Of a DNA stretch of 8,252 bases, positions 1-5,661 are shown one piece after another. Below the pieces are notes generated by a model. That model saw only the letters and a program-made list of their open reading frames with translations. It was not told the DNA's origin and made no database searches. Both the position numbers and the translations under genes were made by a program. Origin of the DNA: Tannerellaceae bacterium (GTDB lineage: Bacteria > Bacteroidota > Bacteroidia > Bacteroidales > Tannerellaceae); assembly GCA_031273385.1 (NCBI GenBank), contig JAISRY010000220.1, positions 1 to 8,252 of the forward strand, read 5' to 3'. Every line of letters starts with the position of its first letter. Positions within the stretch are counted from its first letter, which is position 1.

Positions 1-657
1 CTACGAACGGAAACGGTTGAGAGACCTTTACTTGAACTCCTGAAGAAACTCATGCAGGATGAACGCCTGAAGCATTTCAACCTTGTCGGGGGTACGGCGT
101 TAGCCCTGTATATGGGGCACCGGAAAAGTATTGACCTGGATTTCTTTTCACAAGAAGAATTTGATACGGATGACCTGGAATCATACCTTTCTGAAAAGTA
201 TAATTTCAATATGGGTGATACGGAAAAAAAATCAAGAGCGACTCTGATTGGCTTTATTGACGGTATAAAGGTGGATTGCATCTCTTATCATTATCCTTTT
301 GTCGAACCGGTCAATGTCGTGGACGGCGTACGTATGTGTTCCATGGTTGATATAGCCGCTATGAAACTAACCGCCATCTCTCAAACAGGAACGAGGTTGA
401 AAGATTTCATAGACGTCGCTTTTCTGTCTACCAGGATGTCTTTTAACGATATGCTGGGCGCTTTTGAAATAAAATATCCGAATACGAATAAGTACACTGC
501 AATAAAAGGCTTGACCTATTTTGACGATATTGATTTTTCCGTGAAAGTAGAGATGATTGGAGGAAAATACCGGTGGAAAGAGATTGAAAAACGGCTGCTA
601 AGCATGGTTGATTATCCCGACAAGGTCTTTCTTTCGCCACCCTGTTTGAAAACCTGA
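1..657 (+). CDS. AbiEii/AbiGii toxin-like nucleotidyltransferase, 5'-partial
   Basis: The reading frame is open from base 1 with no stop, so the gene starts upstream of the window; the ATG at 52 is internal. Residues before it (PLLELLKKLM) fit the N-terminal helix of the family. Counting from that Met, the nucleotidyltransferase core is clear: LVGGTALAL at 11-19, GHRKSIDLDFF at 22-32 with the two acidic metal ligands D28 and D30, a likely third acid D75 in GIKVDCISY, and the family motif DIAAMKLTAI at 100-109 followed by a KDFID motif at 117-121. AbiEii-type proteins act as toxins in type IV toxin-antitoxin or abortive-infection pairs; some relatives (MenA family) modify tRNA with nucleotides. 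The substrate of this one cannot be told. About 218 residues are visible, close to full family length, so only a few are missing. A partner antitoxin, if any, would lie upstream; none lies downstream. The gene is more A/T-rich than the rha genes, hinting at separate acquisition. Family is confident, toxin activity is not. Confidence 0.88.
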   Translation, partial: LRTETVERPLLELLKKLMQDERLKHFNLVGGTALALYMGHRKSIDLDFFSQEEFDTDDLESYLSEKYNFNMGDTEKKSRATLIGFIDGIKVDCISYHYPFVEPVNVVDGVRMCSMVDIAAMKLTAISQTGTRLKDFIDVAFLSTRMSFNDMLGAFEIKYPNTNKYTAIKGLTYFDDIDFSVKVEMIGGKYRWKEIEKRLLSMVDYPDKVFLSPPCLKT

Positions 658-705
658 CGGAGCGGGACGAATTTATATGAAATAAGAATTAGACATAATA
701 ATATC
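658..705 (+). other. Short A/T-rich leader between the nucleotidyltransferase gene and rhaB
   Basis: These 48 bases separate the nucleotidyltransferase stop from the rhaB start and are mostly A and T in their second half. No Shine-Dalgarno sequence is present, which is usual for Bacteroidota. I see no convincing Bacteroidota promoter (TTTG around -33 with TAnnTTTG around -7): a TTTG occurs at 645-648 but no good -7 element follows at the right distance. The rha promoter may lie inside the 3' end of the preceding gene, or rhaB may be read through from upstream. Confidence 0.5.
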
Positions 706-2130
706 ATGACACAACACAACTTTTTAGCCATTGACATTGGAGCCACGAGCGGGCGGGCTGTGCTCGGTACTTTATCCGGTGAGAAATTCGATATGCGGGA
801 AATACATCGTTTCCCCAATGCGATCATGGAACTGCACGGCAAATACTATTGGAATGTCTTTAGTTTGTATGAATCCATAAAAACAAGTTTTACCGCTTGC
901 GTCCGCGAGGGGCTGGCGATCGACTCCGTAGGTATTGATACCTGGGGGGTGGACTTCGGCTATATTGCCGCCGACGGTTCCCTTTTGGGGTTGCCGCGCG
1001 CCTACCGCGACCCCTACACCGAGGGCGCACCGGAAGAATATTTCCGGATTATCCCGCGAAAAGAGGTCTATGGCCTGACGGGGATACAGATCATGAATTT
1101 CAACAGCCTGTTCCAGCTTTTCCGTGCCGGACGGGAATCGTTCGCCCCTTTACAAAGTGCGGAAAAGATCCTGTTTATGCCGGATCTGTTGTCGTACCTG
1201 CTGACGGGGAAACAGATCTGTGAATATACGGAAGCCTCTACGTCGCAACTGCTAAACCCCGGGACAAAACGCTTTGAACCCTCCTTGCTGGAAGCGGCCG
1301 GCGTGCCCCCCTCTATCGTACATCCCTTGACGATGCCCGGCACACTGATCGGGACGCTGACGGATGCGTTGGCGGCGGAGACGGGGATCGGGAACGTGCC
1401 CGTCGTCGCGGTGGCCGGGCATGACACGGCTTCGGCAGTGGCGGCCGTTCCGGCGGAGAACGTGAACTTCGCCTATTTGAGCAGCGGGACATGGAGCCTG
1501 ATGGGGATTGAAGTGGACGCGCCCATCATCACGAAAGCATCCTACGATAATAACTTTACCAACGAGGGAGGTATCGAGGGTACGACGCGCTTTTTGAAGA
1601 ATATCACCGGTATGTGGCTCCTGGAGCAGTGCCGGAAAGAGTGGGAAAAGGCTGGCAGGAGCTATACCTATCCCGAAATAGTGAAGATGGCGGAAGAGAC
1701 GGTCTATTTCCGCTCCGTCGTCAACCCGGACGACGCCCTTTTTGCCGCTCCGCCGGATATGGCGAAAGCGATCGCCTCCTATTGCCGCGAGAGCGGACAG
1801 CCGGAGCCGGCGACGGATGCCGAGTATGTCCGTTGCATCTTTTGCAGCCTGGCGAAGCGTTACAGGGAGGTCTTGTCGCAACTGAAAGAGATGGCGCCTT
1901 TCCCGATAGACAAGCTGCATGTGATCGGAGGGGGCTCGAAGAACGCCCTGCTGAACCGGTTTACGGCCGACGCCATCGGGCTGCCCGTCATTGCCGGCCC
2001 GTCCGAAGCGACGGCCATCGGCAACTGTATGATCCAGGCTAAGGCCGCCGGACTGGTTGCCGACCGCTGGGAGATGCGCCGCCTGATCGCAAACGCATTC
2101 GACTTACAGACGTTTTTACCGCAATCATGA
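706..2130 (+). CDS. rhaB: Rhamnulokinase (FGGY carbohydrate kinase)
   Basis: This enzyme phosphorylates L-rhamnulose with ATP to L-rhamnulose-1-phosphate, the second intracellular step of L-rhamnose catabolism; it is cytosolic. The 474-residue length is normal (B. thetaiotaomicron calls its version rhaK). The N-terminal FGGY domain opens with the phosphate-binding stretch FLAIDIGATSGRAVLG at 6-21, followed by IDTWGVDFG at 77-85. The catalytic base is D240 in AGHDTASAV, corresponding to the conserved Asp of FGGY kinases. The C-terminal ATPase domain shows SSGTWSLMG at 259-267, the glycine loop IGGGSKNALLNRF at 407-419 and GPSEATAIGN at 431-440. The ATG at 706 puts the IDIGATSGR motif at the usual distance from the N-terminus. 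It is the first gene of rhaB-rhaA-rhaT. Its TGA overlaps an ATG at 2127, but the real rhaA start is probably 2160. The first 200 bases are more A/T-rich than the rest. Confidence 0.96.
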   Translation: MTQHNFLAIDIGATSGRAVLGTLSGEKFDMREIHRFPNAIMELHGKYYWNVFSLYESIKTSFTACVREGLAIDSVGIDTWGVDFGYIAADGSLLGLPRAYRDPYTEGAPEEYFRIIPRKEVYGLTGIQIMNFNSLFQLFRAGRESFAPLQSAEKILFMPDLLSYLLTGKQICEYTEASTSQLLNPGTKRFEPSLLEAAGVPPSIVHPLTMPGTLIGTLTDALAAETGIGNVPVVAVAGHDTASAVAAVPAENVNFAYLSSGTWSLMGIEVDAPIITKASYDNNFTNEGGIEGTTRFLKNITGMWLLEQCRKEWEKAGRSYTYPEIVKMAEETVYFRSVVNPDDALFAAPPDMAKAIASYCRESGQPEPATDAEYVRCIFCSLAKRYREVLSQLKEMAPFPIDKLHVIGGGSKNALLNRFTADAIGLPVIAGPSEATAIGNCMIQAKAAGLVADRWEMRRLIANAFDLQTFLPQS

Positions 2131-2159
2131 ATAAATACATTTTTAATAACAGTGATACC
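2131..2159 (+). promoter_or_regulatory. A/T-rich translation leader of rhaA
   Basis: These 29 bases between the rhaB stop and the preferred rhaA start are strongly A/T-rich (ATAAATACATTTTTAATAAC) in contrast to the GC-rich coding sequence on both sides. There is no Shine-Dalgarno sequence. Unstructured A/T-rich leaders are typical start-region signals in Bacteroidota. This favours reading it as an untranslated spacer rather than as codons of an N-terminally extended RhaA. Confidence 0.55.
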
Positions 2160-3416
2160 ATGACAAAAGAAAGCACGATTCAAGCTGCTTATGAAGTAGC
2201 CGTAGAACGTTACGCCGCATTAGGCGTGGACGTAAAGCAAGCGTTAGATAACCTGAATAGCATATCCTTGTCCCTGCATTGCTGGCAGGCCGATGATGTG
2301 AGTGGATTTGAAAGCCAGGGCGGCGAGCTGACCGGCGGTATTCAGGTAACGGGAAATTATCCGGGGCGCGCCCGTTCGATTGAAGAGTTACGCGCCGACA
2401 TCAAAAAGGCGGCCTCCCTGATCCCCGGCACGCACCGGCTGAGCCTGCACGAGATTTACGGCGATTTCGGCGGAAAGAAAGTCGACCGCGACGAAGTAGA
2501 GCCGGCACACTTTGCCAGCTGGATCCAGTGGGCGAAAGAAAACGATTTCAAACTGGACTTCAACACCACCTCTTTCTCGCACCCTAAAAGCGGAGACCTG
2601 ACGTTGGCCAACCCCGACGACGCGATCCGCAACTTCTGGATTGAGCACAGCAAACGCTGCCGCCTCATCAGCGAAGAGATGGGGAAAGCCCAGGGCGATC
2701 CTTGCATGATGAACCTCTGGATCCACGACGGAAGCAAGGAGGTTCCCGTCAACCGCCTCAAGTATCGCCGCATTCTGGAGCAATCCCTTGACGAAATATT
2801 TGCGACGGAATACGCGAACATGAAAGACTGCATCGAAGCGAAATTGTTCGGCATCGGCCTGGAAAGCTATACGGTAGGTTCGTATGACTTCTACCTGGGC
2901 TATGGCGCCAAGAAAGGGAAGATCGTCACGTTGGACACGGGGCATTTCCATTTGACGGAGAACGTGGCGGACAAGATCTCCTCCCTGTTGCTCTTTACGC
3001 CGGAGATTATGCTGCATGTCAGCCGCCCGATCCGTTGGGACAGCGACCATGTCGTCATCCTCAATGACGACCTGAGCGACCTGACGCGCGAGATCGTCCG
3101 TTGCAACGCGCTGGATCGTATCCATATCGGCCTCGACTATTTCGATGCGACCATCAACCGTATCGGGGCTTACGTCATCGGTTCCCGCGCGACGCAAAAG
3201 GCGCTGCTGGTGGCGTTGCTTGAACCCTCCGCCCTGTTGCAACGCTATGAGGCGGAAGGAAACTATTTCGAGCGCCTCGCCCTGCAGGAAGAGGCCAAGG
3301 GCCTGCCTTGGGGAGCCGTCTGGGATATGCATTGCCTGCAAAACGGCGTCCCTGTCGGCGAAGGCTACATTCCCGTGATCCAGCAGTATGAAAAAGAGGT
3401 GACGAGCAAACGATAA
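2160..3416 (+). CDS. rhaA: L-rhamnose isomerase
   Basis: The enzyme interconverts L-rhamnose and L-rhamnulose in the cytosol, the first catabolic step, using divalent metal ions (Mn, Co or Zn in studied members). I chose the ATG at 2160, giving 418 residues starting MTKESTIQAAYEVA, because this matches the N-terminus and length of known family members. An in-frame ATG at 2127 overlaps the rhaB stop (ATGA) and would add 11 residues of unusual composition (MNKYIFNNSDT) encoded by an A/T-rich leader. From the 2160 start, metal-site and catalytic residues align with the E. coli enzyme at constant offset: E226 in CIEAKLFG, D259 and H262 in LDTGHFH, H286 in LHVSRPIRW, D294 and D296 in WDSDH, and D326 in GLDYFDATINR. 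Nothing essential is missing. It lies 29 bases after rhaB and 12 before rhaT and is surely co-transcribed. B. thetaiotaomicron calls this gene rhaI. Confidence 0.96.
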   Translation: MTKESTIQAAYEVAVERYAALGVDVKQALDNLNSISLSLHCWQADDVSGFESQGGELTGGIQVTGNYPGRARSIEELRADIKKAASLIPGTHRLSLHEIYGDFGGKKVDRDEVEPAHFASWIQWAKENDFKLDFNTTSFSHPKSGDLTLANPDDAIRNFWIEHSKRCRLISEEMGKAQGDPCMMNLWIHDGSKEVPVNRLKYRRILEQSLDEIFATEYANMKDCIEAKLFGIGLESYTVGSYDFYLGYGAKKGKIVTLDTGHFHLTENVADKISSLLLFTPEIMLHVSRPIRWDSDHVVILNDDLSDLTREIVRCNALDRIHIGLDYFDATINRIGAYVIGSRATQKALLVALLEPSALLQRYEAEGNYFERLALQEEAKGLPWGAVWDMHCLQNGVPVGEGYIPVIQQYEKEVTSKR

Positions 3417-3428
3417 ACGACGCATAAC

Positions 3429-4454
3429 ATGACTATATTGATAGGTTTATTGATTATCGCCGTCGGCAGTTTCGGGCAAAGCAGCTCGTATGTGCCGATC
3501 AACAGGATAAAGGATTGGAGTTGGGAGTGCTTCTGGCTGGTGCAGGGGATCTTTGCCTGGCTGGTTTTCCCTTACCTGGGCGCGTTGTTGGCCGTGCCTG
3601 AGGGCGGTTCGCTCTTCGGTATTATCGGATCGGCCGGTGGTAGCGTCGTATTGAAAACGATCGGCTTCGGTATCCTGTGGGGGATAGGCGGATTGACGTT
3701 CGGGCTGAGTATGCGTTACCTGGGGGTTGCCCTGGGGCAGTCGTTGGCGCTGGGCACCTGCTCGGCATTCGGGACGTTGATCCCCCCGTTGTTGCCCCAA
3801 CTCTTTCCCGCGGCGGAGAAGATGACGACCATCCTGATCATTGGCGTAAGTATCGCCATTGCAGGCATCGCCGTGATCGGTTATGCCGGAGCGTTGAAAT
3901 CCCAAAACATGTCGGAAGAGGAAAAGAAGAAGGCCGTAAAGGACTTTGCCTTGAAAAAGGGCTTGCTGATCGCCCTCCTGGCCGGTGTGATGAGCGCCTG
4001 CTTCGCGTTGGGGCTTGAAGCGGGGAAACCGTTGGCCGTAAGCGGCGGTAATCCGTTGTTCGAGACGCTTCCCGCCACGCTGCTGGTCACGATCGGAGGT
4101 TTCATTACCAACGCGGCCTATTGCCTTTTCCAGAATATAAGGAACGGCTCGGGGAAAGATTATTTCTCCGTTCCGGGCGCGACGTTGCTGAATAACCTGC
4201 TCTTTTGCGTCCTGGCCGGCGGACTGTGGTATTCGCAGTTTTTCGGATTGGGCATGGGCAAGAGCTATTTCTCCGATTCGCCGGTCATCCTGGCCTTTTC
4301 GTGGAGTATATTGATGTCGTTGAATGTCATATTCAGCAATGTGTGGGGCATTATCCTGAAAGAGTGGAAAGGGGTCAGCCTGCAGACGATCATCGTTTTG
4401 TCGGCAGGGATCTGTCTGTTGATCTTCTCCCTGCTTTTCCCCAACCTGTTTTAG
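3429..4454 (+). CDS. rhaT: L-rhamnose/proton symporter
   Basis: An inner-membrane permease that imports L-rhamnose driven by the proton gradient (RhaT family of the drug/metabolite transporter superfamily; rhaP in B. thetaiotaomicron). The 341 residues match the family length. Ten hydrophobic segments can be picked out at roughly 2-20, 33-56, 73-95, 97-123, 133-153, 177-197, 213-235, 250-272, 285-308 and 318-340. A charged cytoplasmic-type loop (MSEEEKKKAVKDF) lies at 161-173 between the two five-helix halves. The N-terminal stretch GSFGQSSSYVPINRIKDWSWE and the GLSMRYLGVALGQSLALG region are characteristic of RhaT. The ATG at 3429 lies 12 bases after the rhaA stop, again without a Shine-Dalgarno sequence. 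It is the last gene of the operon here: the terminator begins 20 bases after the stop, and no aldolase or regulator gene follows. Confidence 0.95.
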   Translation: MTILIGLLIIAVGSFGQSSSYVPINRIKDWSWECFWLVQGIFAWLVFPYLGALLAVPEGGSLFGIIGSAGGSVVLKTIGFGILWGIGGLTFGLSMRYLGVALGQSLALGTCSAFGTLIPPLLPQLFPAAEKMTTILIIGVSIAIAGIAVIGYAGALKSQNMSEEEKKKAVKDFALKKGLLIALLAGVMSACFALGLEAGKPLAVSGGNPLFETLPATLLVTIGGFITNAAYCLFQNIRNGSGKDYFSVPGATLLNNLLFCVLAGGLWYSQFFGLGMGKSYFSDSPVILAFSWSILMSLNVIFSNVWGIILKEWKGVSLQTIIVLSAGICLLIFSLLFPNLF

Positions 4455-4474
4455 TTTCCGCCCCGACGGGACAT

Positions 4475-4512
4475 AAAAAAGAGGCTGCCTAAGGCGATTA
4501 GGCAGCCTTTTT
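4475..4512. terminator. Bidirectional intrinsic terminator between rhaT and the minus-strand operon
   Basis: A perfect 11-bp inverted repeat, AGGCTGCCTAA (4482-4492) and TTAGGCAGCCT (4498-4508), encloses a 5-base loop, GGCGA. It is preceded by six A (4475-4480) and ends in five T (4508-4512). Read on the plus strand it is a GC-rich hairpin plus U-tract ending rhaT transcription 20 bases after its stop. Read on the minus strand the A run becomes a U-tract, ending the opposing operon about 26 bases after its last stop codon (4539). The remaining intergenic bases hold only a 10-base palindrome (ACGGATCCGT, 4521-4530), probably chance. Confidence 0.9.
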
Positions 4513-4538
4513 GCGTCTATACGGATCCGTCCGGGCCG

Positions 4539-5654
4539 CTAACCGTTTTGTTTACGGCCGCCGATGGCTCCCACCAGGAAGCCGAGCGTGGAGAGCGTAA
4601 AGAAAATAGCCGGGACGATCGTGTACCAGGCCGTATTGCCTTTCCCGATCACCACGTACCAGAGCCAGGATGTAATGGCCAAACTGACTATAAGCTGGAT
4701 CACTAAACATCCTGTCATGGACTTCTGCGGCCTGTCCGTATCCTGGATGTTGACGCGGCCATAACGCAACTCATTCATCCTGTATGGGAAATACTTGTCG
4801 ATATCCTCTTTCGTAGGTTCGGGGGATGGGGCGTGGGATGCGTGGCAGCGCCGTTCTATGTCCGACGCTACGGTGTTGAGCTGTTCCAGGTGCCTGTCGA
4901 TGGTGGCTTTGTCGGCGTTCCGGTCGTCTTCGCAGCTGCTGACGACGGAGATGGCCTTTTTGAGGATAAAAAGGTAGTTGGCGGCATCTGCCTTTTGATG
5001 CTTGGCTTCGCAAAAGGCAAGGTGGCTGTCCACCAGCTCACAGATGGCGTTGGCATACTGTTGGATGGCATAATTCAAGTCCGTCCGGTCGAGCCTGAGG
5101 CTTCTCCGGTTTTCTATCGCGAGTAAAAGCAGCGAGGCGGCCTGCCCCAACCCATCTTCAACCTTTTCGCCATTTACAGGATAGTATCCATCTATCCGCC
5201 CGAACAGGTCTTCTTTCCACTGAATACCATTCTCCCGCATCTCCTTTATGGCGGCAAGCCCTCTTTTTTCGGTGGCGTTCAGCGACCGGACGGCTTTGGG
5301 CTTATGCGCATACTGTTCGTACTCCTCCATAGAGGCCGCCATGGCACGGATCTGCTCGCACAAGTCGGAATAGATCCGCTTCATGATCTGGGGGGGAACC
5401 TTTGGGGAATGGTTGACCAGCTCCATGTTTCCATCGAGAATCGCCAACCCCTCTTCGTTTGCTTTCCGTGCGGCGGCGACATCGCCGGTCAGGAAGAAGT
5501 GCGCCTCGGACAAATTGCGCAGGGCAATGCATTTTAACTCCGGGAATGGCGCCTCGGCCGCAACCCGTTCGCAGAAATCGACAACTTCTTTTACGCGCTT
5601 CTGTTCGACGAGCGTAAGAAATGTACCGTTAATAAAATCTTTTTCCATATCCAT
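4539..5654 (-). CDS. Helical TPR-like protein with two C-terminal membrane helices, unknown function
   Basis: I do not recognise this 371-residue protein as a named family. The first 270 residues or so are predicted almost wholly alpha-helical and soluble; residues 40-76 (ALRNLSEAHFFLTGDVAAAR then KANEEGLAIL) read like a single TPR repeat, so a helical-repeat scaffold is likely. A short Pro-rich linker (about 272-284) and a polar stretch lead to two hydrophobic helices at about 314-337 and 341-366, joined by a tight GKGN turn, with a short basic tail (GGRKQNG). No signal peptide is seen, so this looks like a tail-anchored hairpin with the large domain probably cytosolic. The gene follows the STAND NTPase gene by 5 bases and is translationally coupled to it. 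Two starts compete: ATG at 5654 and ATG at 5648. The AGGAGG site lies 1 base from the first and 7 from the second, so 5648 (369 residues) is likelier. It could be the membrane effector or anchor of the NTPase; this is inference from context alone. Confidence 0.75.
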   Translation of the reverse strand: MDMEKDFINGTFLTLVEQKRVKEVVDFCERVAAEAPFPELKCIALRNLSEAHFFLTGDVAAARKANEEGLAILDGNMELVNHSPKVPPQIMKRIYSDLCEQIRAMAASMEEYEQYAHKPKAVRSLNATEKRGLAAIKEMRENGIQWKEDLFGRIDGYYPVNGEKVEDGLGQAASLLLLAIENRRSLRLDRTDLNYAIQQYANAICELVDSHLAFCEAKHQKADAANYLFILKKAISVVSSCEDDRNADKATIDRHLEQLNTVASDIERRCHASHAPSPEPTKEDIDKYFPYRMNELRYGRVNIQDTDRPQKSMTGCLVIQLIVSLAITSWLWYVVIGKGNTAWYTIVPAIFFTLSTLGFLVGAIGGRKQNG

Positions 5655-5655
5655 A

Positions 5656-5661
5656 CCTCCT
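5656..5661 (-). promoter_or_regulatory. Strong Shine-Dalgarno site overlapping a stop codon
   Basis: On the minus strand the sequence reads AAATTAGGAGGTATGGATATG. The AGGAGG hexamer shares its first two bases with the TAG stop of the upstream NTPase gene and lies 7 bases before the ATG at 5648. Ribosomes finishing the NTPase would reinitiate at once, which predicts coupled, stoichiometric translation. A perfect Shine-Dalgarno is unusual for Bacteroidota and is absent from the three rha genes in this window. Confidence 0.75.

Noticed and set aside
52..54. ATG at 52 as the start of the nucleotidyltransferase
   Set aside because: The frame is open upstream and encodes an N-terminal helix (PLLELLKKLM) typical of the family before the GGT motif.
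645..681. Possible Bacteroidota promoter: TTTG at 645 with TATATGAA at 674
   Set aside because: The second element matches TAnnTTTG poorly and the spacing is too long (about 25 bases rather than 19-21).
1252..1920. Minus-strand open frame of about 220 codons inside rhaB
   Set aside because: It lies wholly within a well-supported kinase gene, its product is rich in Arg, Gly and His as expected from the antisense frame of GC-rich DNA, and it resembles no family I know.
2388..3425. Minus-strand open frame of about 345 codons opposite rhaA
   Set aside because: It mirrors the isomerase reading frame codon for codon. Long antisense frames are common opposite GC-rich genes with few Leu/Ser TTA or TCA codons. 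The isomerase's intact active site settles the strand.
4521..4530. Ten-base palindrome ACGGATCCGT near the end of the minus-strand operon
   Set aside because: It is a single copy with no partner repeat or regulator context and lies after the stop codon, so chance is the simplest explanation.
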